DNA of 64,000 nt from Sphingomonas asaccharolytica NBRC 15499 (GTDB lineage: Bacteria > Pseudomonadota > Alphaproteobacteria > Sphingomonadales > Sphingomonadaceae), in NCBI RefSeq assembly GCF_001598355.1, contig NZ_BCYU01000019.1, positions 1 to 64,000 on the forward strand. Reading direction: 5' to 3'. Position numbers and translations under genes: made by a program. Within the stretch, counting starts at the first letter, position 1. Each line of letters opens with the position of its first letter. The notes under the pieces are model-generated. The model searched no databases. It was not told where the DNA came from and saw nothing but the letters and a program-made list of their open reading frames with translations. Shown one piece after another: positions 8,694-17,377 of the stretch.

Positions 8694-9908
8694 TTATTGA
8701 TGATCCAGCATCCCCAGGATGCGTTTAGCGATCACGTTGTTCTGGATCTCGGTCGAGCCGCCATAGATCGTCGTCGCCTTGCCGAAGAGCCAGGCGCGAA
8801 CGCTGTGAATTTCGGCTTCACTGAAGCCCTCACCTTCCCAGCCCAGGCCCTGCAATCCCTGGATCTCGATCGTCAGTTCGGCGCGTTCCTGGCCTAGCTT
8901 GGTGCCGATCGTCTTGAGGATCGACGACACTTCGGACACGCCGCCCTTGGCCTTCGACTCGGCCTGGATGCGCATCGCAGTCAACAGGAAGGCGCGCCAG
9001 TCCATCTCGAACTTGGCGATCCGCGCGCGGAGATCCGCGTCGGCGATCCGGCCTTCGGCATCGGTGCCGACATATTTCTTGGCGACGTCTGGTAGGCCTG
9101 GGCCGCTCGGCATCAGCCGCGATCCGCCGCCCGACAAATTGGTGCGCTCATGCTGGAGCAGGCGTTTACCGATCGTCCAGCCCTGCCCTTCCTCGCCAAC
9201 CAGATTCTCCTTCGGCACTTTCACGTCGGTGAAGAAGGTTTCGCAGAACGGCGACATGCCGCTGATCATCTTGATCGGCTTCACCTCGACGCCCGGCGCG
9301 GTCATGTCGATCAGCAGAAAGCTGATCCCCTTGTGCTTTTCCGTTTTGTCGGTGCGGACGAGGCAGAAGCATTTGTCCGCCCATTGCCCGCCCGAGGTCC
9401 AGGTCTTCTGGCCATTGACGACATAATGGTCGCCCTTGTCCTCGGCAAAGGTCTGGAGGTTGGCGAGGTCCGAGCCGGCATTGGGTTCGGAATATCCCTG
9501 GCACCAGCGTATTTCGCCCTTGGCGATCGCCGGGATGTGCTCGCGCTTCTGCGCCTCATTGCCATATTCGAGCAGGGTCGGACCGAACATCATCACGCCC
9601 ATGCCGCCGATCGGGTTCCACGCATCGACGCGCGCCATCTCGTCCGCCAGCACTTTCGCCTCGGCACGGCTGAGGCCGCCGCCGCCATATTCCTTCGGCC
9701 AGGTCGGCACGCCCCAGCCCTTCTCGCCCATCGCCTTGCGCCAGGCGGTCATTTCGGGCGTTTCCTCGGTCGGCCCCTCGACGCTGGCCAGGGCATTACC
9801 CTTGCCCATGAGCGATGCCGGGAAATTGGCGGCGAGCCAGTCGCGCACTTCGGCACGGAAATTCTCGAGTGCGTCGGACGGACGATCGAGTTCGGCGGCG
9901 GATGCCAT
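8694..9908 (-). CDS. Acyl-CoA dehydrogenase, larger subunit
   Basis: A 404-residue acyl-CoA dehydrogenase with intact motifs: WCQGYSEPNAGSDLANLQT (beta-domain FAD/substrate loop), NGQKTWTSGGQWAD, and a C-terminal TTIYGGSTEIQNNVIAKRIL. The YEGT glutamate of short- and medium-chain enzymes is YGGS here, as in subfamilies that place the base on another helix. AAAGGAG precedes the ATG. It is the upstream gene of a pair with 7451-8524, separated by the 140-bp repeat. Together they may form a heterotetrameric dehydrogenase for a bulky acyl-CoA. The substrate is not deducible. It is divergent from the DNA repair gene at 9956, with only 47 bp between. Confidence 0.9.
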   Translation of the reverse strand: MASAAELDRPSDALENFRAEVRDWLAANFPASLMGKGNALASVEGPTEETPEMTAWRKAMGEKGWGVPTWPKEYGGGGLSRAEAKVLADEMARVDAWNPIGGMGVMMFGPTLLEYGNEAQKREHIPAIAKGEIRWCQGYSEPNAGSDLANLQTFAEDKGDHYVVNGQKTWTSGGQWADKCFCLVRTDKTEKHKGISFLLIDMTAPGVEVKPIKMISGMSPFCETFFTDVKVPKENLVGEEGQGWTIGKRLLQHERTNLSGGGSRLMPSGPGLPDVAKKYVGTDAEGRIADADLRARIAKFEMDWRAFLLTAMRIQAESKAKGGVSEVSSILKTIGTKLGQERAELTIEIQGLQGLGWEGEGFSEAEIHSVRAWLFGKATTIYGGSTEIQNNVIAKRILGMLDHQ

Positions 9909-9955
9909 GAAAACTCTCCTTTAAACCGAATCTGAATATCGGGTATGGTCCGGAG

Positions 9956-10675
9956 ATGACACATTCCAAGCCGGTGGGAAAGCCCCTGACAACGCGGGTC
10001 CGCGAAGCACTGGAGGCCGTAGCGGAACCGGCACGCGCGCCAGCGATGCAGGCGTACATGAAATCGGCGATGCCCTATCTCGGCCTCGCGAGCGTGCCGC
10101 GGCGCGCCGCGTTGAAGCCAGTGTTCGCCGGGCTCGATTGGCCCGACAGCGCTGGGTGGCGGGCGGATGTGTTCGCACTGTGGCGCGCCGCGACCCATCG
10201 CGAGGAACGGTATGCGGCGATCGATCTCACCGCGGTGAAGGCTGCGCGGGGATTTCAGCGGATCGACGCGCTGCCGATGTACGAGGAGATGATCGTCACC
10301 GGCGCATGGTGGGACTATGTCGATGAGATCGCCGGGCATCGGCTATGGACGTTGCTGCAGAACGACCGCGCCGCGATGCGCGACACGATGCTGGCCTGGG
10401 CGACCGACGCGGATATGTGGAAGCGGAGAAGCGCGATCCTCTGCCAATTGCCCGCCAAGCGCGAGACCGACCTCGATCTGCTCTACGCCTGTATCGAACC
10501 GTCGATCGGATCGAGCGAATTCTTCTTGCGCAAGGCGATCGGCTGGGCGCTGCGCCAATATGCCTGGACAGATCCGGACGAAGTTGCACGGTATGTCACT
10601 GCGAACGAAGATCGACTGAGCGGCCTGAGCAAACGCGAAGCGCTTAAGAATGATGGCAAGCGGAGAGGCGGATGA
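9956..10675 (+). CDS. DNA alkylation repair protein (AlkD-like)
   Basis: A 239-residue all-helical protein of the AlkD-type DNA glycosylase family built from HEAT-like repeats. The active-site stretch WWDYVDEIAGH (about residue 118) matches the conserved Trp/Asp motif that binds DNA carrying cationic N3- or N7-alkyl bases and promotes their release. It is a cytosolic repair enzyme unrelated to the catabolic neighbours. Its stop overlaps the start of the GFA gene (ATGA at 10672), so the two are translationally coupled. The spacing to GGAG upstream is short, so the exact start is less certain than the identity. Confidence 0.88.
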   Translation: MTHSKPVGKPLTTRVREALEAVAEPARAPAMQAYMKSAMPYLGLASVPRRAALKPVFAGLDWPDSAGWRADVFALWRAATHREERYAAIDLTAVKAARGFQRIDALPMYEEMIVTGAWWDYVDEIAGHRLWTLLQNDRAAMRDTMLAWATDADMWKRRSAILCQLPAKRETDLDLLYACIEPSIGSSEFFLRKAIGWALRQYAWTDPDEVARYVTANEDRLSGLSKREALKNDGKRRGG

Positions 10676-11076
10676 CGATTACCGGTGGATGTTTGTGCGG
10701 GCAATTGCGTTACGAAGCGCAAGGAAAGCCGGACGGCATGGGCTTCTGCTATTGCGCCGATTGCCGCAAGGCATCGGGGTCGGGTTTCATCCCGTTCATG
10801 GGCTTTGCCGCCAGCGCGCTGATAATCACCGGCCGCGCCCATCAATTCCATTCCCCGGCGATGCGCGGCGGCAGCGCCACGCGCAATTCCTGCCCCGAGT
10901 GCGGCGGGCTGGTGTTCGGCGGGATTCATGGCGTGCATGACAGCCATACCATCTATGCCGGTTCGCTCGACGACCCGGCGCACTTCAAGCCGACGCTTGC
11001 GATCTTCGTGCGGGATAGGCCCGCTTGGGTGGCGATGCCGGACGGTTTGACGGTGTTCGAGACGATGCCGGATTGA
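10672..11076 (+). CDS. GFA family zinc-binding protein
   Basis: A 134-residue protein of the glutathione-dependent formaldehyde-activating (GFA) fold. Zinc ligands are visible: GGCLCGQLRYEA at the start, CYCADCRKASGSG in the middle and CPECGG later, giving the CxC...CxxC...CxxC pattern. Members are small cytosolic zinc proteins, some acting on S-hydroxymethyl-glutathione or related adducts; most have no assigned reaction. The ATG overlaps the upstream alkylation-repair stop by 4 bp. Linkage to AlkD suggests co-expression in response to electrophile or alkylation stress, but that is inference. Confidence 0.88.
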   Translation: MTITGGCLCGQLRYEAQGKPDGMGFCYCADCRKASGSGFIPFMGFAASALIITGRAHQFHSPAMRGGSATRNSCPECGGLVFGGIHGVHDSHTIYAGSLDDPAHFKPTLAIFVRDRPAWVAMPDGLTVFETMPD

Positions 11077-11115
11077 ACGTAGACCTGCCGGCGGGAAGCG
11101 AATTGCCCTCCCGAT

Positions 11116-11154
11116 TTGACTCTTAAATAGCTATTTGGCTATATAGCCATATGG
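11116..11154 (+). promoter_or_regulatory. ArsR promoter with stacked palindromes (leaderless start)
   Basis: TTGACT (11116-11121) and TATATA (11140-11145) form a good -35/-10 pair with an 18-bp spacer. Predicted transcription would start at about 11151-11153, on the ATG itself. No Shine-Dalgarno is visible, which fits a leaderless mRNA. Three palindromes abut one another: AAATAGCTATTT (11125-11136), GGCTATATAGCC (11137-11148) and CCATATGG (11147-11154). The middle one covers the -10 box, as expected for ArsR autorepression. Confidence 0.65.
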
Positions 11155-11486
11155 CTATCGAATCACCTCATCTCGACGCGACCTTCGCTGCGCTCAGCGA
11201 CCCCACTCGCCGCGCGATCCTTGCCCGGCTGGCCCTGGGTGAGGCGACAGTATCCGAACTCGCGCAGCCCTTCGCCCTCAGCCAGCCGACCATCTCGAAA
11301 CATCTCAAGGTGCTCGAACATGCCGGCCTGATCGAGGGCGGGCGCGATGCGCAACGCCGGCCGCGGCGGTTGCGCGCCGAGGCGATGAAGGACGCCGCCG
11401 ACTGGATCGAGCGGTTCCGCGACCAATGGGACCGCCGCTTCGACAATCTCGACCGCCACCTCGCCACCACCAAGAAGGAGAGTTGA
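11151..11486 (+). CDS. ArsR/SmtB family transcriptional regulator
   Basis: A 111-residue winged-helix repressor: LSDPTRRAILARLALGEATVSELAQPFALSQPTISKHLKVLEHAGLIEGGRDAQRR is the classic ArsR helix-turn-helix plus wing. There is no CxC metal-binding motif on the recognition helix, so it belongs to the metal-independent group that is typically paired with an SRPBCC (AHSA1-like) gene. That partner starts directly at 11487 with no gap after the stop. The promoter has stacked palindromes over the -10 and appears to give a leaderless mRNA. Likely role: local repressor of itself, the SRPBCC gene and perhaps the MFS gene at 12096. Confidence 0.9.
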   Translation: MAIESPHLDATFAALSDPTRRAILARLALGEATVSELAQPFALSQPTISKHLKVLEHAGLIEGGRDAQRRPRRLRAEAMKDAADWIERFRDQWDRRFDNLDRHLATTKKES

Positions 11487-11945
11487 ATGCCTGCCCCCGC
11501 TATCGCCACCGACGCCCCAGGTTTCACGATCGACCGCGCCGCTCACGCCATCCGCTTCATCCGCGATTTCGCCGCTTCGCCTGACGCGGTTTTCACCGCC
11601 TGGACCACACCCGAGAGCATGCGTCTCTGGTGGGACGCTGGCGGCGAGCCGCTGTCGCGCTGCGACATCGATCTGCGCATCGGCGGTGAGTTCGTCTTCG
11701 TCTCGCCCAGCCATGCGCATATGCCGTTCACCGGGACCTATAAGCGGATCGAACCGCCGCATTTGCTCGAGTTCGACGCGATGGACGCGATCGGCCGCGT
11801 GATGCTCGCCGATCATGACGGCGGTACCCGCATGACAGTCGAGATCGTCTGCCGATCGGACGAGCATCTCGACGAATATATCAGGCTAGGCGTCGCCAAT
11901 GGTACGAGCCAGACCCTCGACAATCTCGTCGCCCATCTCAGCTGA
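11487..11945 (+). CDS. SRPBCC (AHSA1-like) domain protein
   Basis: A 152-residue START/Bet v 1-like protein. The family signature is visible as FAASPDAVFTAWTTPESMRLWW near the N-terminus, GGEFVF in the middle and a C-terminal helix after GTSQTLDNLVAHL. These proteins have a hydrophobic cavity and often accompany ArsR repressors, but their biochemical role is mostly unknown. The start codon directly follows the ArsR stop, so the two are co-translated. A strong terminator follows (11955-11982), which separates it from the MFS gene. Confidence 0.85.
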   Translation: MPAPAIATDAPGFTIDRAAHAIRFIRDFAASPDAVFTAWTTPESMRLWWDAGGEPLSRCDIDLRIGGEFVFVSPSHAHMPFTGTYKRIEPPHLLEFDAMDAIGRVMLADHDGGTRMTVEIVCRSDEHLDEYIRLGVANGTSQTLDNLVAHLS

Positions 11946-11954
11946 GCCCCGGCC

Positions 11955-11982
11955 GCGCCGCCCCTTACCCCGGGGGCGGCGC
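11955..11982 (+). terminator. Rho-independent terminator after ArsR-SRPBCC
   Basis: A 10-bp stem, GCGCCGCCCC with GGGGCGGCGC, around an 8-nt loop and followed by CTTGTTTT. It lies 10 bp after the SRPBCC stop. Confidence 0.75.
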
Positions 11983-12095
11983 CTTGTTTTGCGATGTTGG
12001 AACAAGTCGGGCAGAACGCGGCGAACAAGCAGCTGAATTGCCGGGTCCGCATGGTTCGGGCATTGCGGCTCGATAATATCGCCGGGGAGAAATTG

Positions 12096-13322
12096 ATGCG
12101 CTTCGACAATCGCGCCGTGCCGATCGCGCTCACTGCAGTGCTGATCGATACGATCGGCTTCGGGATCGTCATGCCGGTCTTCCCGAAGCTGATCACGCAA
12201 CTCGGCCATATCGACCTGGAGCAGGCCACGCGCGTCGCGGGCTATATGCTGGTCGTCTTCTCGGTGATGCAGTTCTTCGCCGGTCCGGTGCTCGGCAACC
12301 TCTCCGACCGGTTCGGGCGGCGGCCGATCTTGCTGACCTCGATGCTGTGTTTCGGGATGGATTATGCCTTGATGGCCTGGGCGCCGACGCTTGGGTGGCT
12401 GTTCCTCGGCCGCGCGATCGCTGGTGCGGCGGGTGCGGTCTATGGTCCGGCCGGATCGGTCATTGCCGACGTAACTCCGCCCGAAAAGCGTAGCGCGACC
12501 TTCGGACTAATCGGTGCCGCATTCGGTATCGGTTTCATCCTCGGCCCGGCGCTCGGCGGCCTGCTCTCGAGCTTCGGACCGCGCGCACCGTTCATCGCCG
12601 CCGCCGCGCTGGCGTTGCTCAATGCGGCGACGATGTTCCTGTTCATGCCGGAAACGCTGAAGCCCGTGAATCGCCGGCCGTTCCGCCTGCGCGATGCGCA
12701 TATAGTCGGCGCTTTCCGTCCTCTGTTCCACGCCGGCAATGCCGCGCCGTTGCTGCTCGCCTGGTTCATCTGGCAGCTCGCGCACATGGTCTACCCAGCG
12801 ACATGGTCGTTCTGGGCGACGATGCGGTTCGGCTGGGATGGGCGCGCGATCGGCTGGAGCCTGGCGTTCGTCGGTTTCATCATGGCGTGCGTGCAGGCGG
12901 GTCTGACCGGCCCGGTGATCAAGCGCATCGGCGAGCGCAAGGCGATGGTGGTAGGCATGTGCTCCGCCGGTACCGCTTTTTACCTGTTCGCCTTCGCCAC
13001 CGCCGGCTGGCAGGCTTATGTCCTGATGACGATCAGCGCGTTCCAGGGCTTCGTCTTCCCCGCCTTCAACGGTCTGTTATCCCGCATGGTCGATGCGACG
13101 CGTCAGGGGCAATTGCAGGGCGGGATCGGCAGTATGGGCAGCGTGTCGTCGATCCTGGGACCGCTTGTCCTGACCCAGGCCTTGGCTACGGGCGATCATC
13201 ACGGATTCACCGGCGCGAATTTCCTGGTCGCGGCCGTGCTGGTGACGATCGCGCTCGGCATCATTGTGTGGAAAGTGCTCGATCGCGTGCCGCCGCCATC
13301 CGTTGCGGTGGCCGAAGGCTGA
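12096..13322 (+). CDS. TetA-like MFS transporter (TCR/Tet family)
   Basis: A 408-residue, 12-TM inner-membrane protein. TM1 (ALTAVLIDTIGFGIVMPVFP) and motif A (GNLSDRFGRRP) are those of TetA-type drug:H+ antiporters, followed by AIAGAAGAVYGPAGSVIADV, the antiporter-type motif region. I chose ATG 12096 because GGGGAGA precedes it and the hydrophobic TM1 begins soon after; an open frame extends back to 11994. The substrate cannot be inferred, and most sphingomonad members are not tetracycline pumps. A terminator separates it from the upstream ArsR-SRPBCC pair, so it probably has its own promoter. Confidence 0.85.
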   Translation: MRFDNRAVPIALTAVLIDTIGFGIVMPVFPKLITQLGHIDLEQATRVAGYMLVVFSVMQFFAGPVLGNLSDRFGRRPILLTSMLCFGMDYALMAWAPTLGWLFLGRAIAGAAGAVYGPAGSVIADVTPPEKRSATFGLIGAAFGIGFILGPALGGLLSSFGPRAPFIAAAALALLNAATMFLFMPETLKPVNRRPFRLRDAHIVGAFRPLFHAGNAAPLLLAWFIWQLAHMVYPATWSFWATMRFGWDGRAIGWSLAFVGFIMACVQAGLTGPVIKRIGERKAMVVGMCSAGTAFYLFAFATAGWQAYVLMTISAFQGFVFPAFNGLLSRMVDATRQGQLQGGIGSMGSVSSILGPLVLTQALATGDHHGFTGANFLVAAVLVTIALGIIVWKVLDRVPPPSVAVAEG

Positions 13323-13330
13323 CGCCATTC

Positions 13331-13403
13331 GTCACCCCAGCGACAGCTGGGGTCTCAAGCCGTCGCGCACGTCGCCTGAGATCCCGGCTCTCGCTGGGAT
13401 GAC
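13331..13403. repeat. REP-like inverted intergenic repeat
   Basis: The 73-bp element begins GTCACCCCAGCGACAGCTGG and ends with its approximate reverse complement (...CTCTCGCTGGGATGAC). Each arm is itself a hairpin (CCCCAGC...GCTGGGG). It lies between the convergent MFS and SDR genes, a common place for dispersed palindromic elements in sphingomonads and relatives. Confidence 0.75.
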
Positions 13404-13414
13404 GGAAAGGCTGC

Positions 13415-14212
13415 TTATTGTTCCTTCCCGGGCCGCCGCGTCAGCGCGAGGTCGAGATGGCCGCCGGCATCGAGCAAGGTCACCTCGCCGGTGATCGCCC
13501 GGGCGATCGGATCGAGCAATTGCACGATTGGTCCGGCGATATCGTCAGGTCCCGCAGCAAATCCCATCGGGAGCCGGCTGGCGATATTCTGGTTGAGCCG
13601 CTCGAATCCTTCCGCGCCAAGCCTCTTCTCGAACCAGCCTGTACCGACATAGCCGGGTGCGACGGCATTGACCCGAATCCGCGGCGCCAGCACGCGCGCC
13701 AGGCTCTTGGTCATGGTGATCAGCGCGCCCTTTGATGCGGCATAGGCGACCGATGATCCCATGCCGAAGACGCCCGCGACGCTGGCGACGTTGACCACCG
13801 CCGATGCGTCCTGCTCGCGCATCGCCGGGGCGCAGGCGCGGACCATCTGGAACGCGGCGACGGTGTTGAGCCGATAGATGTCGACGAAGTCCTTGGCATC
13901 GAGCGCGTCGAGATCCTCGTGATTGGCGAATTTGGTGCGCCCGGCATTGTTGACCAAGAAATCGATCCGCCCGAACGCATCGAGTGCCGCCTGGGCCAGC
14001 GCGCGGCACGCGGCATCCTCGACGATATCGGCCTGCACCGCGATCGCCCCATTGCCGGCCTCGGCCGCCACCGCTTCGGCATCTTCCCGGCTCGACGCGT
14101 AATTGACCACGCAGCGCACGCCTCGCGCCGCCAGCATCCTGACGGTCGACGCGCCGATCCCCGTCCCGCCGCCGGTGACGATCGCGACCCGCCCATTCAT
14201 TCCTGCGCTCAT
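13415..14212 (-). CDS. SDR family NAD(P)-dependent oxidoreductase
   Basis: A 265-residue classical short-chain dehydrogenase. The cofactor motif TGGGTGIG is at residues 13-20, NNAG follows at about 90, the catalytic Ser precedes YAASK (Tyr/Lys pair), and PGYVGTGW follows. It would interconvert an alcohol and a ketone, for example a 3-hydroxyacyl or cyclic alcohol intermediate. The ATG at 14212 overlaps the GST stop (ATGA), which decides this start over the longer frame at 14251. Co-expressed with the GST and divergent from the acyl-CoA ligase; the specific substrate is unknown. Confidence 0.88.
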   Translation of the reverse strand: MSAGMNGRVAIVTGGGTGIGASTVRMLAARGVRCVVNYASSREDAEAVAAEAGNGAIAVQADIVEDAACRALAQAALDAFGRIDFLVNNAGRTKFANHEDLDALDAKDFVDIYRLNTVAAFQMVRACAPAMREQDASAVVNVASVAGVFGMGSSVAYAASKGALITMTKSLARVLAPRIRVNAVAPGYVGTGWFEKRLGAEGFERLNQNIASRLPMGFAAGPDDIAGPIVQLLDPIARAITGEVTLLDAGGHLDLALTRRPGKEQ

Positions 14213-14823
14213 GCCGCCGCACTCGGACGCGCGGCGACACGGTCGTACCAAGTTCTCAGCGCCATTGCGTCCGCGGGCATCTCGACGCCGATGAACTTGC
14301 CGAAATCGATCGTCGTCTGCAGCACGATATCGGCCATAGAATAGCCTCTTCCATCGAGAAATTGACGCTCGCTCAGCACGGTGTCGAACTCACGCATCAC
14401 CGTGTTGATCCGCGGCCGGTTGCTTTCACCGAACTCGGTATATTGCTTGGGAACGACCCGCGCGGTGTAAGGGTGCGTGTGCACCCACACCATCGCGATC
14501 GGGGTCATTAGGCGGAGCTCAACGCGACGGGTGAACATATCGACTTCCGCCTGGCCCTGCGCACCAAAGCCGAACAAGGGCGGCTCGGGATTGAGCGCCT
14601 CGAAATAGCGGCAGATCGACACGCTCTCGGTGATGACAGTACCGTCATCCAGTTTCAGGCACGGCACTTGGCCGAGCGGATTGACCGCGCGATACGCTTC
14701 TCCCTTATGCTCGCCGCGCGGGATCGAGACCTGTTCGCTGGCGACGGTCAGCCCTTTTTCGGCAAGATATATCCGCACGCGTCGCGGATTGGGCGCGGGA
14801 CTGACCGCATCGTAGAACAGCAT
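14209..14823 (-). CDS. Glutathione S-transferase family protein
   Basis: A 204-residue protein with the thioredoxin-like N-terminal GST domain (SPAPNPRRVRIYLAEKG, then NPLGQVPCLKLDDGTVITESVSICRYFE, containing the cis-Pro and the ES glutathione-gamma-glutamyl contact) and an all-helical C-terminal domain. The start MLFYDAVSP at 14823 begins at the first beta strand; the open frame upstream to 15024 is extra. Ser in SPAPN is the probable thiol-activating residue. Coupled by a 4-bp overlap to the SDR, it may act as an isomerase, conjugating or detoxifying enzyme in the same pathway. Confidence 0.88.
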   Translation of the reverse strand: MLFYDAVSPAPNPRRVRIYLAEKGLTVASEQVSIPRGEHKGEAYRAVNPLGQVPCLKLDDGTVITESVSICRYFEALNPEPPLFGFGAQGQAEVDMFTRRVELRLMTPIAMVWVHTHPYTARVVPKQYTEFGESNRPRINTVMREFDTVLSERQFLDGRGYSMADIVLQTTIDFGKFIGVEMPADAMALRTWYDRVAARPSAAA

Positions 14824-14914
14824 CGACTCCCCTTTGATTCTAGTTTTCGAATATCGCGTATGGCATTTCACGACGGCTTCGCCTAGCGATTCGTGGCAAG
14901 TTTGAGGAGAGATC

Positions 14915-16447
14915 ATGAGCGCCGAAGCCTTGCTCACGAGTGACTTCGCTACCCTGCCCGACATCATCCGCGAACATGCCAAGGAACGTGGCGGCAAGAC
15001 CGCTGTGGCGGACGCCGACGGCAACTATACGTACGCAGAGCTCGACGCGATGATGGACCGCATCGCTGCGGCGCTGCGGCGCGATGGCGTCGAGCAGGGC
15101 CAATCGGTGGCGATCATCTCCGCTTCCTCGATCGCCTATGCGGCTGTGTTCCTAGGGACGTTACGGGCAGGATGCGTTGCGGCGCCACTCGCGCCGTCGT
15201 CGACGCCGGAGGCGCTTGCCGCGATGATCGCCGATTGCGGTGCGCCGATCGTCTTCCTCGATGGCGACAATCAGACTGCCATCGCGGAACAGCGCGTTGC
15301 GGCAAAGCAGATCCGCCTGGACACTGCCGAGTTCGCGGAATGGTTGGCGCCACCGGGCAGCAAGCCCCGTCCGGTCACGATTGACCCGGCCGATGGCTTC
15401 AACATCATTTATTCCTCGGGAACGACGGGCACGCCCAAGGGCATCGTCCAGTCACACGATATGCGCTGGTCGCATATCGGTCGCAATTCGGCGAGCGGCT
15501 ATGGCGACGCCGTGACGATGAACTCGACGCCGCTTTATTCGAACACGACGTTGGTCAGTTTCCTGCCGACCCTCGGCTGGGGCGGTACCGTCTTTCTGAT
15601 GAAGAAGTTCGACGCTCGCGCTTTCCTCGAGCTTGCGGAGAAACACCGGGTGACACACGCGATGCTGGTTCCGGTCCAATATCAGCGGATCATGGCGGTG
15701 CCCGATTTCGACCGGTTCGATTTGTCGGCGTTCAGGTTCAAGACCTCGACCAGCGCGCCTTTCTCGCCTGCGCTCAAGGCCGACATATTGGCGCGCTGGC
15801 CGGGCCGGTTGGTCGAATTCTACGGCATGACCGAAGGTGGCGCCTCGACCGGGCTCGACTGCACCGCCTTTCCGGACAAGCTTCACACGGTGGGACAACC
15901 GTTGCCCGGTCACGACATGCGGCTGATCGACGATGACGGCAACGAAGTCGCGCAAGGCGAGACGGGCGAGGTCGTCGGCCGGTCGCCGGCGATGATGACC
16001 GGCTATCACGGCCGCAAGCAGGCGACCGCCGATGCCGAATGGTACGACAAGTATGGCAACCGCTTCATCCGGCATGGCGATATCGGCCGGTTCGACGAAG
16101 ACGGGTTCCTGATCCTGATGGACCGCAAGAAGGACCTGATCATCTCGGGCGGCTTCAATATCTACCCGGTCGATATCGAGGCTGTGCTCAAACAGCATCC
16201 GGCAGTGCAGGAATGCACCGTGATCGGCGTGCCGTCAGAGCAATGGGGAGAGACGCCGGTCGGCTTTTACGTTCCCAACAGCGGCATCGATGCCTCGGCC
16301 GACGAGATCATGGCATGGACCAACAACCAGCTCGGCAAGACGCAGCGCCTGTCGGCGCTCCATCCGATCGACGAATTGCCACGCAGCGCGATCGGCAAAG
16401 TGCTCAAGCGCGAATTGCGCGATCGCCTGGCCGTGCAGCCGGCATAA
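14915..16447 (+). CDS. AMP-dependent acyl-CoA synthetase/ligase
   Basis: A 510-residue ANL-superfamily ligase. The P-loop IIYSSGTTGTPKG lies at about 164-176, YGMTEGG (A5) follows at about 306, the hinge region contains DRKKDLIISGGFNIYPVDIE, and the C-terminal catalytic lysine is in RSAIGKVLKREL. It activates a carboxylic acid to acyl-AMP and then acyl-CoA, which could feed the acyl-CoA dehydrogenases in this region. GAGGAGAG is placed ideally before the ATG. It is divergent from the GST-SDR pair and followed after 21 bp by a thioesterase, so probably one transcription unit. The acid specificity (fatty, aromatic or terpenoid) is not resolvable. Confidence 0.9.
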   Translation: MSAEALLTSDFATLPDIIREHAKERGGKTAVADADGNYTYAELDAMMDRIAAALRRDGVEQGQSVAIISASSIAYAAVFLGTLRAGCVAAPLAPSSTPEALAAMIADCGAPIVFLDGDNQTAIAEQRVAAKQIRLDTAEFAEWLAPPGSKPRPVTIDPADGFNIIYSSGTTGTPKGIVQSHDMRWSHIGRNSASGYGDAVTMNSTPLYSNTTLVSFLPTLGWGGTVFLMKKFDARAFLELAEKHRVTHAMLVPVQYQRIMAVPDFDRFDLSAFRFKTSTSAPFSPALKADILARWPGRLVEFYGMTEGGASTGLDCTAFPDKLHTVGQPLPGHDMRLIDDDGNEVAQGETGEVVGRSPAMMTGYHGRKQATADAEWYDKYGNRFIRHGDIGRFDEDGFLILMDRKKDLIISGGFNIYPVDIEAVLKQHPAVQECTVIGVPSEQWGETPVGFYVPNSGIDASADEIMAWTNNQLGKTQRLSALHPIDELPRSAIGKVLKRELRDRLAVQPA

Positions 16448-16468
16448 TCGCAAGAACAAGGGAGATTC

Positions 16469-17245
16469 ATGCCGGGCTTGAAGCAGATCATCGACGCGCT
16501 CGAACCGATCGAGGGCGGCTGGCGGGGCAGCATCCCCGATAGCTGGCTGCAGGGGCGCACCAGCTATGGCGGCTTGTCGGCGGCGCTCGCGCTCCATGCG
16601 GCGCAACAGTCGGACACTGACCTGCCGCCACTGCGATCCGCGCTGGTCGCATTCATCGGCCCCTTGTCCGGTGACGTGGTGATCCGCGCGAGCCGGCTGC
16701 GTCGTGGTCGCAACGCCGCCTTCATTCAGGCCGATGTCGAGAGCGAAGCCGGGCTCGGACTGCGCGCGACCTTCGTGTTCATGAGCGCGGTCGACTCCAA
16801 GCTCGATCATCAGGTCGGCTGCGCCCCCGACTTTCCTCGCCCGCAAGCCAGCGACACGACCTTCAAGGGCAATTCAGCCGTCTCCTTCGCGCAGAATTTC
16901 GAGCTGCTCGATCGACGCGACGCGACGGTCGGGCCGGCCGAGTGGCTGCGCTGGGTACGGTTGAACGAGCGCGACGGACTCGATCCGATGGTCGAGCTGA
17001 TTGCGGTCGCCGATTGCCTGCCGCCCGCCGCGCTCAAGCTGATCGGCGGACCGGCGCCGTGCAGCTCGATGACCTGGCAGCTCAACCTGCTCGGCGCGCA
17101 GCCGCGAACCGAAGATGGATGGTGGCTGCTCAGAACCAATGCCGATTACGCCAAGGCAGGCAGTTCGAGCCAGGAAATGATGATCTGGAATGCCGATGGC
17201 GAGCCCGTCGCCGAGCAGATGCAAAGCGTCGCCATCTTCGCCTGA
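16469..17245 (+). CDS. TesB-like acyl-CoA thioesterase
   Basis: A 258-residue double-hotdog protein: the first hotdog contains LQGRTSYGGLSAALALHAA and the second ends with QMQSVAIFA. This layout is that of acyl-CoA thioesterases of the TesB/HotDog family, which hydrolyse acyl-CoA to the acid and CoA. It follows the acyl-CoA ligase by 21 bp with AAGGGAG before its ATG, so the pair likely balances acyl-CoA levels in the same pathway. No obvious terminator follows; the next gene encodes an unrelated EF-hand protein. Confidence 0.82.
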   Translation: MPGLKQIIDALEPIEGGWRGSIPDSWLQGRTSYGGLSAALALHAAQQSDTDLPPLRSALVAFIGPLSGDVVIRASRLRRGRNAAFIQADVESEAGLGLRATFVFMSAVDSKLDHQVGCAPDFPRPQASDTTFKGNSAVSFAQNFELLDRRDATVGPAEWLRWVRLNERDGLDPMVELIAVADCLPPAALKLIGGPAPCSSMTWQLNLLGAQPRTEDGWWLLRTNADYAKAGSSSQEMMIWNADGEPVAEQMQSVAIFA

Positions 17246-17377
17246 GCCAGGGATTTCCCCTTATATCGCGACAATTTGCGACAATTTCGCCGTGGACTGA
17301 CATGTCCGGGCGACACAGAGGACCCACAAGTCCCCAGGCGGCAGGGAATGACCCTTCGCCCGATCGAGGACAACGGG

